A stretch of 27,823 nt of DNA from Phoronis ovalis (Eukaryota; Phoronida; Phoronidae): assembly GCA_028565635.1 (NCBI GenBank), contig JAOXYB010040838.1, positions 1-27,823 of the forward strand. The letters run 5' to 3'. Shown here piece after piece: positions 1-10,659 of this stretch. The notes under the pieces were generated by a model. The model searched no databases and was not told where the DNA came from. It was given only the letters and a program-made list of their open reading frames with translations. Made by a program: the position numbers and the translations under genes. Every line of letters starts with the position of its first letter. Within the stretch, counting starts at the first letter, position 1.

Positions 1-571
1 ATACTAAGTACAGAACCTTATCTAATAAACGGGCGAAGTTGTGCATAGGAACTCTTCCCAGATCTCTAGTATCAAGTTTCCAGATCTGTGCTTAAGTATT
101 CCTGTATATTTTTGATTGTTTGCCAACATTGGTTGTATTTGAAAAATGTCCAGAAATATGTTATTTTCATAATAAAAATTGCAAATTGACAGGTGTGCCT
201 TAAACCTTGTTATTTCTAGGTTTATTGTATGAGTTAATAGTTTATAATTTAGGGCTAGATGGATTGTTTTGAATGTAAATTGACTTAACCTAAATTGTCA
301 GCATTTAATAAATAATGTACTTAGTAGCAGCTTAGAACTATTTTTGGATGTACCATCTATCATGTACCATCTATCCCTTGTAGCTAGACAGCCTCAAGAA
401 CATTTACCAGAGTATACATTTATTGTAATTACATCGCTATGTAGATAAATAAAAAGAAAGAAGTTTTGAATATTTATGATAAGATTTCTTTAAAGCAAAT
501 ATAATATAATAAAGTAGGAGTTTCCCCTTAGAATGTTAGAATTGAAATCAGTCACTGATTTTTTCTTTCAG
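1..571 (+). other. 3' part of STK11 intron 1 (or 5' flank)
   Basis: There is no coding signal on either strand. The stretch ends in a polypyrimidine tract and AG at 570-571, which is the acceptor of the first STK11 exon in the window. Because that exon begins with one nucleotide completing a lysine codon, an upstream coding exon must lie before position 1, so this DNA is intronic. The only repeat noticed is a perfect 14-bp tandem duplication, ATGTACCATCTATC, at 348-361 and 362-375. Confidence 0.75.
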
Positions 572-3500
572 GGAAATTCAGCTTCTGAGGAGACTGCACC
601 ACAAAAATGTGATAGATCTTGTCGATGTTATATATAACCAGGAAAAGCAAAAAATATATCCTTTTGATTATGTATAACCTACTTTGTCATACTTTGTTAC
701 TGTACCAATTTGTAATTGACTGATTTCTTTACAATTCTTAGTACAGTTTGTATTTTTTTAAAGATAATTTCTTTCTCTTTGTGCATCATAGAATGATAGG
801 GTTTGAGTGGACTGTTAAGTTAAAATGAGCAATCATTGTTGATGTCTCTTTGAAGTTAAAACTTCTTCAAAATAAAGAAGTTTCCAAACCAATTAAAATT
901 TTATGCTGGAGATTGACAAAATTACTAGGAACACCAGGCAACCTTTTTACACTGAGAGAGGAGCTGTTTTGCATGAACTTCTTGTACACATGTCACAATA
1001 CTATGAACCTTGACGTATTATAAGTATATGGTGATGGAATATTGCGTTGGAGGCCTACAAGAGATGTTGGAGAATGTTCCCGAGAAAAAACTTCCAATAT
1101 GGCAGGCACATTTGTAAGTTGTTTCACTGGTTCAGTGTTTCCTGTCTTTGTTGGATGGTTTACATATCTTTCTTAAAGTTGCAGTCCCAGAATCTTTCAT
1201 CATAGCCATATACATTTTAATAAAATGTTATTTCAATTAAAACTAATTAATTTATCACTTGTCAAATTGTCTTGTATATTTTCTTTGTATGGAACAGTCA
1301 CTGGGGAATTTCATTGGAGTCCTCTAAATTAGCATAAAGGGTGATGATGACATGTGAACTGCTTTGTCCCTCTTTTGATAAAATTGGATATTTTATGAAG
1401 TGCTGTTCTGGCCACTCATTGTTGTAAGATAATTATTTTGATAAGTGGTGAAAGATGTTGAAAGGCCTCCTTTAATTTATACAATGGTCTCTCTAATAAA
1501 CTCTGTTTCAGGTATTTTTGCCAACTAATAGATGGTCTTGAGTATCTACACAGTCAAGGAATTATACACAAAGATATAAAGCCAGGAAACTTGTTACTGA
1601 CAAGGAATGAAGTGCTAAAAATTTCTGACTTAGGAGTTGCTGAGGTTTGTGATGCTATAATGAAGGACATATAAGGAAGTACATCAACCTCTGTTCTATT
1701 TTAGCTTTGTTGCAACTTATGTAAGAGATTCCATTTTCAGAATTTTAAAGTTAGCTTAAATTTATTAACTTTATAGAGGTTAAAATATTTAATATCCTAC
1801 AGTAGAAGAGCAGATAAGTAAACTTCTCAAAGTTTTCATTGTCATCACTGCACCTTTGTCGGTGCTATGGAATCCTTGTGATTGGATATGGATATCGACA
1901 TTACCACAGCACCTTTATCATTGCTATACTAGAGGTGATGAGAACATAAATGTGAGTGTCATCGTATCAAAAAATCTTGAAGATGAGAACATGGCTGTGT
2001 TGCACCTAGAGTTTTTGGATCTGTAGTTGTTTATATTATATTTGAACGTATACCATGACTGAATGAATATTTGTGGAGATTTACTAATTTGTTTCCAGTG
2101 TTTAGAACGATTTGCTATAGATGACACATGTCGAACAAGTCAGGGGTCGCCTGCTTTTCAATCTCCAGAAATTGCAAATGGAGAGGACACTTTTTGCGGA
2201 TACAAAGTAGATATTTGGTCAGCTGGAGTTACACTGTAAGTATACATGTAATAGTAGTTCAATACAAATATTTGGTTTGTTAACTCTTAGTGATCACATT
2301 TAATAAAAAAATATTATGAATTGTTTCTTTTTTCATGTTAATAGGAGATGTGTACCAAACCACGTTGTTATATTTCACAGATCTTAAATTAATCTTGTTT
2401 CTATACACAGGAGAGTACTCATATGGTGGTAACATTGCTAAAAGAACTGTATTAGATACTGTAGTGTAAATAGAAAAGGGTAGAGTGTTGTAGTTTCATT
2501 TAAAATTGTTTTCAGATATAACATAACTACTGGCCTCTATCCATTTGAAGGGGACAACATCTACAAACTTTTTGAAAATATTGGCAAAGGAGAATTCACT
2601 GTTCCAGACACTGTGGATAATCTCTTAGCTTCTTTAATAAAAGGTAGATCCTAGATTTATTATATACCACAAACAAAGGGTATTAATGACGGTAATAGCT
2701 GTCACTTAGTGAGTTTCCATTGACTTTGAGCGGTGTACCTAGCATTGCCTCCTGTACACAGGAAAGAAAATCTCAGAAAAGAAGCTACAAACACATGGTA
2801 GAGCTCAAGATGAGTTTAAGACACTAAAGGTTAGCTGGAGAAAAGCAATGGTGGCAAGATGTAATTTTACTGTAAAATATATGCTTTTTGAAAATAGTAT
2901 ATTTATGTGTTTAGCTCGGCATAAATACTTCTTCATTTTAGGTATGTTGGAATTTGAACAACAGAAAAGATTCACAATTCGTCAAATAAGGCAGCATGAG
3001 TAAGTAGTTAACTTGTTTCTTCTGCTTCCGTGTGATGTTAATCTTATGAAAAAATGTATCTACATAATGATAAAGCATTTGTATGTAACTACTGTGCTAT
3101 ACACAAGTAAACAGGCATATGAATTGTAAATGTGCCCTTGTGTTTACTGAAACCTTCAATTTGTATCTCTTAATTAAAAGTTTTGTCAGAATTCAGTCTT
3201 CTTTCTGGCAGTCTTGAAATGGCTGGCAAGGGTGTTTAGAGCTTTTATGTTTGTAGTTGTAGCAAACTTCTAAAAACTAAGGTGGTAGATTTTGCAATAT
3301 AAAAATGTGATTGGTCGGGTCTTCTTAAAAGTGCCTTTCTCTTCCCCTGTAGAACTAGGAACGAATCAGCCATGACATGTATATTCAAATCCATTATAAT
3401 TTCATTGCAGTTGGTTCAAGAAGAAACACCCTCACACCTTAGAATATGTCTCATTACCCCCGCTTCCTGAAACAGAAGATGAACTACGTGGTATGACTGT

Positions 3501-4137
3501 GATGCCATATTTGGAAAGCCTACATTGTGCAGAGCCAAGTTTGCAAGATTATGATGAGCATGAAGAACACGGAAATAGTGCAAATATTATAGTTACAAAT
3601 GAGAACGATCTGCAAAATGTAGAAGGTATGTAATGGCTGTACTATAGTGTTATGTTCTGGTTTTCATATGTATTTCATTTTACATATTATAAAAAACTTT
3701 AAAGGATTTATTAGGTAATGTGGTTATTTTTGTTGTTTGTATCAAGACAGCATAAAGACAACAAAAGTAGAAGAAACTAATATGTACCTTGTTTATTTAT
3801 ATATTTTCATTTTGCTATTACTCATAAAATCAGTTTTTATTCATTTGCAATTAAAATAATTGTTTAGTTATTGAATCAATGGTTATAGAAAATAGAATTA
3901 AGACTGCTTATTAATCTTTCAAATTTTGTATGTTTAAACTTGATAAAATTGTTCCATTTATTTTAATTCAATGTTGCTTAAACTATGCTATTTTCAAACA
4001 AACTAGTTTCGGGCAGTGTGCCTACAGATGGCCATGAAAACAACTCGAAGGAACCAATTTCTGATGAACCAAGCTGTGGTAAAATAAAGCGGAAAACAAG
4101 CAAAAAGTCTAAAACAAATCTGTGTAAACAGTCCTGA
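572..4137 (+). CDS. STK11: Serine/threonine kinase STK11 (LKB1), 3' eight coding exons
   Basis: STK11/LKB1 is the master kinase that phosphorylates the activation loop of AMPK and related kinases, acting with STRAD and MO25. Exons: 572-655, 1024-1113, 1512-1644, 2099-2235, 2516-2643, 2942-2999, 3411-3625 and 4007-4137 (TGA). They encode 324 residues, equivalent to human residue 98 to the C-terminus. Visible motifs are the catalytic loop [11 protein letters not shown] in place of DFG, SPEIANG in the APE position, the P-loop-distal lobe segment [20 protein letters not shown], and the post-kinase block [11 protein letters not shown]. The protein ends in CKQS, a CaaX prenylation box like human CKQQ. 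The first six exon lengths equal human exons 2-7 as I recall them. The last two differ (215 and 131 nt), which fits the variable tail. The first coding exon, with the glycine loop and catalytic lysine, is outside the window. Identification is near certain; the splice sites are inferred. Confidence 0.96.
656..1023 (+). other. U12-type (minor spliceosome) intron in STK11
   Basis: The intron begins ATATCCTTTT at 656, a perfect match to the U12-type 5' splice-site consensus, and there is no GT donor at this junction. A branch-point-like AACCTTGAC lies at 1006-1014, matching the core of TTCCTTRAC, with its adenosine (1013) 10 nt from the inferred end. The frame and the 90-nt length of the next exon place the 3' boundary after 1023, giving terminal AA instead of AC. 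Human STK11 intron 2, at the same codon and phase, is an established AT-AC U12 intron. The 5' site is very clear; the exact 3' end is less certain. Confidence 0.85.
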
Positions 4138-4158
4138 TACATTACTTGAGCAGGAGAG

Positions 4159-4512
4159 GTGAGTTTTAATACATAAAGAGTGATTATCTTTCACTTTGAA
4201 GGCTCATTAGATATATAGAATTTAAAACAATATGTAATACATGGCTTACATGAAGTAGTTTAAATTATATGCCTTTCATATTTACATGTATAAACTTTAA
4301 AAAAAAACTTTCCAAAAAGGTATTTGTTAACATGTCTACCTCTTCGTTATGATTATGTCATGACGTATCTCAAATCCTTTAAGAAGTTGCTTATTTGTAT
4401 GATTTTAAATCAGTATCATTGCCACTAACTATTATTTGAAGATATATTAATATACACATTATAAAGAATTTAATACTTGTTAAGCTTATCTCTGTGTATC
4501 AATTCTTTGCAG
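4159..4512 (+). other. Probable intron in the STK11 3' UTR
   Basis: A strong donor, GAG|GTGAGT, lies at 4159, only 21 nt after the stop codon. A pyrimidine-rich acceptor, TTCTTTGCAG, ends at 4512. Human STK11 also has a final wholly non-coding exon after the stop-bearing exon. A junction this close to the stop would not be expected to trigger nonsense-mediated decay. This is inferred from splice signals only. Confidence 0.45.
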
Positions 4513-6567
4513 TTAGGTAAGGTGAAGACACTTTTTCTTTGATCAAACACAACTGGTGCTGAGGAAGAATTGGCTCAAAAAAATGGGGTGTAGTCAGTAC
4601 GTTTATTTTTTATATAATGCATGCAATGCATCAGTGACACTTTTCTCTGAGCAACCTCTATACAAGGCGGGATGGAGTCATTTACTAACATCACTGAAGA
4701 AAGGATGTGGCATAAATTTTCTTGGATAAAAGTCTGCAAGTTTTGTTACAGATGATGCATTTGTCAGGAATGCACTAATCAAGTAGATATTGCCTTATTT
4801 CATAGGGTCTTATACTTTTAAAGAAAATTATATAATTTTTCTTATTTTATTCAAGTAAATGTATGTCTTGTGTGTCTTTAAAGTAACAGTTTTCAAAGAG
4901 AATTTTCAAAATTACTATTACGTAGTGAAGTAACTAGATGGAAGCTAGTTGAAAATGATCAAGTTTTGGTAATCCATATAAAAAGTTGTTTTTTTTTTGC
5001 TTGTCTGTGAGCAAGTAAGATATTTTTCACTATTGATAGATTTAATTATATTTTAGAAGATAATGTCCTGGGGGTTCCTACTCAAATCAATGGTTTGTAC
5101 GCATGTGCATAATAAATAAAAGCGTGTAAAACGGATGATTTTTAAGAACAAAGCATGTTAATGCACGTTACACATTTAGGGTTACATTTTTCAATATTAT
5201 TTGATTAACTATAGGGTATCAAAATCGATTAAAACCGGGATCAAAACCGCCAATTGTTTCCCGGGCATTTTCCAAAAAAAATTCTCAACACATTTAGGGT
5301 ACCTAAAATTTCTTCCAGCCAATGAAAATGGGTGAAAATTTTAAAATGAAAAAAAAACATTTAGGGGCTTTTTCAAAAACCCATTCACAAACATGGGTAT
5401 CAGAAATATATTTAAATGGGACCTCCATGGTAAATGTATAAAAACAGAATCATTTTGTTCACATGAATCATGTGTGCATCGAATCTTACTTAGCTGAAGA
5501 CAGCTTTGCACAAGATCATGATACAATTTTTTTTGGAAACTGTTGCTTCAAGATGTTAAAAAACGTTTCATATCAAGTTAGTTACTACACCTTCACTTCA
5601 TACAATAATATACCATATCGAAAACTTTTTGTAGTCTTTATGATACAAAATCCATGTTATCACTAATTATTATGTAAAACCTGCCAGAGGCAAATTTTCA
5701 TTTTGGATAGAGCGTAACTTCAAAAATTGTTCAATATATTCAGAAACAGGAAAAGTATTTAACAATCATGGTATGTTTTGTTAGTAGCAGGATTTTTAGC
5801 AAAAAAAAATGTCAAAACAAAAAGAACTTCTGAACGTCATGTGATAAGTCATATGATAAGACTGAAAGCTTTATGCAGTTAATTAAAATGCAAGATTCAG
5901 TTTGGGCTAAATTTTTATTTATATATAATTTTCGTCTTGCAGTGAAAAATAATATTATCAAGAAGCATGTAATTTTCTATCTGCCACCGAATCCTAAGAA
6001 CTTAAAGTCAAATTTACTCTCCAATCCCAACAGAGGTATTACCTTTTTCAAATCCAGATTACTTGAGTCATTCAATAGTTCTACAATATATAACTTCAAG
6101 CACAAAGGAAATGCCAACTCACAAAGGAAAAATTGTGTGACCTATGTTACTTTCCCTCACCACCATTTAATTAGCACATTGTTATATTTTTAAATTTATT
6201 GTAGCTCTAAGAACAGCATATGTTATATCGTACTTTAAATATTGGTAATTTTGCATAATTGTATACATTATTCAGACATTGATTTATATTTTATCATAAA
6301 GCCTACTGATAGTTCACAGTGCTAGTGTGTTTGTTTTCTAAGTGTGCCATCAGTGATGAGGAAATGTATGGTTGAAAATATTTCCTGGAATTAAAAGTTA
6401 CAATATTCCAGTAAATTTTGTTATTTACACTACTGACTTATCATTGTAGACTTCCAGTTGTAGAGTTGTGATGAATTATGGCAGTAGACTAAAAGATTTA
6501 CAGCTGTAGATTTAAAGGTGCATCTAGCCACCTTGGCCATTCCCATGTTGTCTCAATTTCAGAAATG
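4513..6567. other. STK11 3' UTR and intergenic DNA
   Basis: No convincing coding sequence was seen; the open frames of 60-106 codons here have no recognisable composition or motif. Overlapping AATAAA hexamers at 5111-5120 are candidate poly(A) signals for STK11, but the true transcript end cannot be decided. The motif ACATTTAGGG occurs three times (5172, 5289 and 5358) at uneven spacing. Confidence 0.5.
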
Positions 6568-6848
6568 AATAGAACCCTTTCTAGTTGCAGTTTCCCATCA
6601 CCATTCATACAATGTAAAATAGTTTATTTTTATTTTATGCATAAAATGCTGTTTGCTTTGCTGCAAAATAAATAGCTTTGCAAATAAATATTTTTAGACC
6701 AGTGAAAATTTCGAAAATGTAGATAAATAAGTGAAACAATTTTAGAGCAACACAATGTGTTTAATTGCACTGAATACTAGGGTAACCTAAAATTTCACAT
6801 TTTCTCACATTGCCCCCTGGTGAAATTCTAACTAGAAAGGGTACTATT
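6568..6848. mobile_element. Non-autonomous MITE-like element with terminal inverted repeats
   Basis: The left end, 6568-6586, reads AATAG, one base, then ACCCTTTCTAGTT. The right end, 6830-6848, is its reverse complement except for that one middle base. Similarity continues more weakly inwards (TTTC, then CA). The 281-bp interior is AT-rich and non-coding. No clear target-site duplication could be fixed, so the superfamily is unknown and the exact ends may be a few bases off. Confidence 0.5.
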
Positions 6849-8055
6849 AATAAATATGATTTTGTTAGTCATGCTCTTTTAGTAGCCTTATATAACTAGC
6901 CTATGTGTAAAGATTTGTTTTATTTAAAAAAGATTGCTATTATAGTCAACCTCCAAGGAAATATGATTATGCCACTTAGTTTAATTAATACTATAATTTT
7001 TTGACTTCCCTTGCATTATGACCAGGTTGGCTCACTATGAATATGGTTAATGTCATGTACCCGTATATAAATATCTCTGCATGCTTGTTCGATATTTTTG
7101 TTATAATATTAATGTATATAATACATTTTGTTGTTATTTTGTCCTAGCATTGTTTTTTCTTTTTCAGCAAACTCATTCACCATCCTGTAGCTTTTTCTGT
7201 AAAAATATTCATATATACTGGATGTGACTTCTTTTAACCATCAAGTGTCACTTGCAGCAAAGCTTACTTATGTTAATTATAAGCTTGATATTGTAAGACT
7301 TCTCCGATAGTTACGTCGACTTTCCATGGGGAGACCCTTCTTATTTTTTTAGTTTAAGGCATTTAGTCTTAGTTAGTTAATCGTTCGTTAATCGTCCCAT
7401 TAATATGTTGAGGTGAATTTAACAAATCCAAAAATTAAGTTAAATATAGATGGCGCTGTCAATTCCACCTTGGAAAAGTATCTTTTTTGCTTGTCGAAAA
7501 ATTTTAGTCTGATAGGTATCATTTTTTGATGCTGGTCTTCTTTAGGGGTGGTTTTGAATGTTCTTGAACCACTTGTTTCGGACCATTTTGCTAGAGGTGA
7601 TTGTAGGTCACAAGATGAGAAAACATGGAAATTAGAGGAAGCTCTTTGAAGGTTCCCGTACATAAAATAATCCTATCATTTTTTTTGGATAAAATAACGC
7701 ATTGGCAAACTCTTTTCTTTGTCATTTTGAGCAAAAGGAAGGAGAAAAAAGGCATATTACTGTCTGGGACATACAAGCATCCGACAAATGTTTCATAATT
7801 TCATAAATCATCAGACCGCGAAGAGGCCCGAGGTACAATGAGAATTCACACTTATGAACAACCTGTCCAGGAACATGATAATTCAGAAGCAAACATAATT
7901 CCGAAGCAATTATTATAAGATTATGTACTTAAGAATTATTAAATACGTGTCACATCGATACCCTAATATTGTGTTTCAATTCGTGACTAGTACAGTCAAC
8001 TATACACTCGTGTGGAAATACGGCAAATTTGATTCCAAATGTTAGTACAGCTAAA
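6849..8055. other. Intergenic DNA 3' of STK11 and of the knottin gene
   Basis: No gene was recognised. Within it, 7468-7511 is one copy of a repeat described separately. An open frame of 87 codons on the minus strand (7663-7400) spans that repeat and probably owes its coding look to the repeat, not to a host gene. Confidence 0.5.
7468..7511 (-). repeat. Copy A of an inverted dispersed repeat (partner at 8725-8769)
   Basis: Read on the minus strand, the sequence CAGACTAAAATTTTTCGACA, then a GCAAAAAA run and TTTTCC, closely matches the plus strand at 8725-8769. Both copies share a similar conceptual peptide core (RL-K/N-FFD-K/R-QK), so they may be decayed pieces of one transposon reading frame. 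The pair flanks the last exon of the knottin gene in opposite orientations. Confidence 0.5.
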
Positions 8056-8061
8056 TTTATT
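8056..8061 (-). terminator. Candidate poly(A) signal of the knottin gene
   Basis: AATAAA on the minus strand, about 300 nt downstream of the stop codon at 8362-8364. It is the first canonical hexamer noticed on that side. Confidence 0.35.
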
Positions 8062-8361
8062 GTAAGCATATTATTAATCTTCTACATTTCTTATTTGAAT
8101 TACATTTTAATAATATTTCCCAATGTTTTCTTTATCGCTGTATGTACATTCAGTGAGTGGCCATGTATATCAGATCTGTCGGTTTAATGGCATATGCACA
8201 TCACCAGTACATTTTGTAAATTTCCGAATTATAGAAGTTTGCGTATATACACCATAGCCTGAAAACTACATGTATGGCTTTTCACAAACATAAGTATTGT
8301 TATATTGCTTTCAGTTGCGTTTGGCAGCGGCATACATTATTTACCGATATATCTGGAACTC

Positions 8362-10595
8362 TTAATTGCACCTTCCCTTGTTGCCTGTAAACCATCCCTT
8401 TTTGTTTTTACAAGATAGCCCAGCACAGCAGTCACGCGTATGCCTACAAACTCCGCCGCTTCTGATACAGTGTGGGTTGACCACACATTTTCCGCCCCAG
8501 TGAATCCAACTGGTCTTGTGGCATTTGTAGCCAGCGCAACATTTTTTTATCAAACTGTAAGTAACACAGAAAAGACTATTAGTTTTCACAATGGCTAATG
8601 CTATATTGTTAGTAAAAGATGTAAAAAGACAAAAATATAATTGTGTCATATTTTGTTATAGACTAAAAAGGAAGGCTGGTCGTAGTTCGGGAGTCCACTC
8701 TGGTATAAAGTTGTTACCCTACACCAGACTAAATTTTTTCGACAGGCAAAAAAACAATATTTTTCCGCCCTGAACCACACTGAAAACCGCCATTGGACAG
8801 CCTAACTAAACACCTCTCTAAACAAGACTTTCAATACCAAAATTGACTCTAAGCAAAGACCGGGAGGAAGACCAAGGCTCAAACTGCCGATTTTCATACT
8901 CTAAACGCGTTACGCACATAGTCCTCAAAAATCAGAGTACAATGTATCCTTTCCAGGTTAACATATATACCATTAAGTGCATTAATGTATATTATCCAGG
9001 TTTTGTTTGTGTTATGCTTGACTAAATCCCAGTCCATGAACCTCTTTTCAAAATGATCCTTTAACATTTACATTCTGTATTAGGATGAGTTTTGTATAGC
9101 CTATCTTTAATAATACATGAAGCCGGGCAAACTGGCGATTGCAAAACATACTACCTGCAATGTTGCCTGTTGCCACGACAGTACGATCTGGATTGTAAGG
9201 TGATTTCGTCATCCTCTTCATCATAACCACGGCTCTGAAGATCTATGTCAACGTTTCTAGAAAAAAAGGGTAAGTATATTACATCTATTTACCATACGGT
9301 AAATGTACAATGGAAATAGCCAAACCCGGAAATCAAATGTTTCGATTAAGAACACATTTCGCAACCATCATGACGCGAGCATGATGTGTATGATGATGTC
9401 AAACAGCAAAATCGACATACATTTTTCCCGGTTTTTCGATGGAAAACGTACATCTTCGATGTCATTTATCTTCATGCTATTTGTATTGATCGCTTCATCG
9501 AGTCTACACGTCACCATATGATATAATGACACACTTCAGTGCCTCAGTGGTAAGAAAGCTTCTTGGAACGTCTTGCCTGGCGTCCCGATTAAAGTATTAA
9601 GATAAATATTTCTAAAGCCTCATACTGGCATTGGCCAATGATTTGTTTTACTGTGAATGATTGTAGACCATTTGATGACAATTTATGGAAAGTGGACGCA
9701 GGAATATTGAAAGATATTCTTATATAAAAACATCTCATCATTTTGATAAAAGAGGTATAATTATGAAACTCTTATTTCTAATATTTCTTGGATATAATCA
9801 ATTTTTGATAAAAAACAACATCTTCAAATTGTGATTTCTCTCACTTCCAAATAGAAATGTCCCCATGGCTGCACAGGGGCCAAAGGAAAAGAGAAAAAAG
9901 GTACTTAATACGCTCGCCGGATCTATATTCGGCCTATGTAGCTGAAACCATGGGTGCAATTGGCTATCGAATACCATGAAGAGTTGATCCTCTGCAAAAC
10001 ATGGTAGAATCGACGATAGCAACTGTTGCCAATGATACTAAGATCGTCGAATAACCTTTTAAGCTATGCCATTATTAGCACCAATACTTTGAATTTATCA
10101 CCAACACAGCTTTGATACTATAGTTACCTCCTCTCAAAATCATCATCAGCTTCATTATCAACATCCCTGGTGGCAAGCGCACTCCTCAACTCTTTTAGAT
10201 CATCTTCAGACAAATTATCAATCATTTCATTTAAGTCACCTAGATCAAAATATAAAAATATCGGATTTATTCAATTCATAGGAATTAATGTTAACTAATT
10301 TAGGAATTAAATTTATTAGCCAACAAGTAGGAGCCCTGAGTTTCCAACTACCATCTATTCAAAAAAGTTTGGAAAGTACTATGCAAGAAAGCCTTTATTT
10401 AATGGGCTTCTACTGTAACAATATATCCTAAATAAATGCTTCAGAAAAAATGTATCCCAGAATCCTGTTCACAAGGGGGTCTGCATCCAGAAAAATACTG
10501 TAAACGTTATGATGTTGAATAAAAATCTCACCTTCCGTAATAGCTCTGCAAGCAACCATCATGCAGACCAAAATAAAAACAGTTGGCAACTTCAT
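8362..10595 (-). CDS. Secreted double inhibitor-cystine-knot (knottin) peptide precursor
   Basis: Four coding exons on the minus strand: 10595-10532, 10239-10128, 9256-9155 and 8554-8362 (TAA). All junctions are GT-AG and in frame, giving 156 residues. Residues 1 to about 18 form a signal peptide (MKLP, hydrophobic core, ACRA). An acidic pro-region follows, rich in Asp and Glu, with a dibasic RR at 58-59 and a single Arg at 82 as likely processing points. Residues 83-156 are basic and hold twelve cysteines as two tandem knots with spacings C-6-C-5-CC-4-C-11-C and C-6-C-5-CC-4-C-13-C, joined by a five-residue linker. The signal-pro-mature layout and cysteine order resemble conotoxin framework VI/VII and the mussel CRP-I family, but no function can be assigned. 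It could be antimicrobial, defensive or a channel or receptor ligand. Signal peptide and knots are directly visible; family membership is inference. Confidence 0.85.
8725..8769 (+). repeat. Copy B of the inverted dispersed repeat (partner at 7468-7511)
   Basis: CAGACTAAATTTTTTCGACA followed by a GGCAAAAAAA run and TTTTTCC; see copy A. This copy lies in intron 3 of the knottin gene, about 170 bp upstream of its last exon. Confidence 0.5.
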
Positions 10596-10651
10596 GGTGA
10601 ATATTTACGGTTATCCTACCTGCATGAGCACAAGGGTAAAAATAGTTATAG

Positions 10652-10659
10652 TACTTATA
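10652..10659 (-). promoter_or_regulatory. Possible TATA box of the knottin gene
   Basis: TATAAGTA on the minus strand, about 57 nt upstream of the ATG at 10595. The spacing would give a 5' UTR of about 30 nt. A GCAG|GTAGG junction-like sequence between the box and the ATG leaves open an upstream non-coding exon, so this is tentative. Confidence 0.35.

Noticed and set aside
1850-1865. Small hairpin GCACC-TTTGTC-GGTGC in STK11 intron 4
   Set aside because: A 5-bp stem is expected by chance; there is no precursor-like extended fold to suggest a microRNA.
5172-5367. Three TTAGGG-containing motifs (ACATTTAGGG) downstream of STK11, recalling telomere repeats
   Set aside because: The copies are single, unevenly spaced (117 and 69 bp) and not tandem, so there is no support for an interstitial telomeric array.
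5873-6193. 106-codon plus-strand open frame
   Set aside because: Lys/Asn/Ile/Phe-rich composition as expected from AT-rich DNA, with no motif, splice context or promoter.
7400-7776. Two minus-strand open frames of 61 and 87 codons
   Set aside because: They overlap the inverted repeat copy, lack plausible gene signals and are better explained as repeat-derived.
9798-10022. Open frame on the minus strand, and a short plus-strand ATG frame near 9860 starting MAAQGPKEKRKK
   Set aside because: Both lie inside intron 2 of the knottin gene, are short, and have no splice or family support; perhaps a gene fragment but not supportable.
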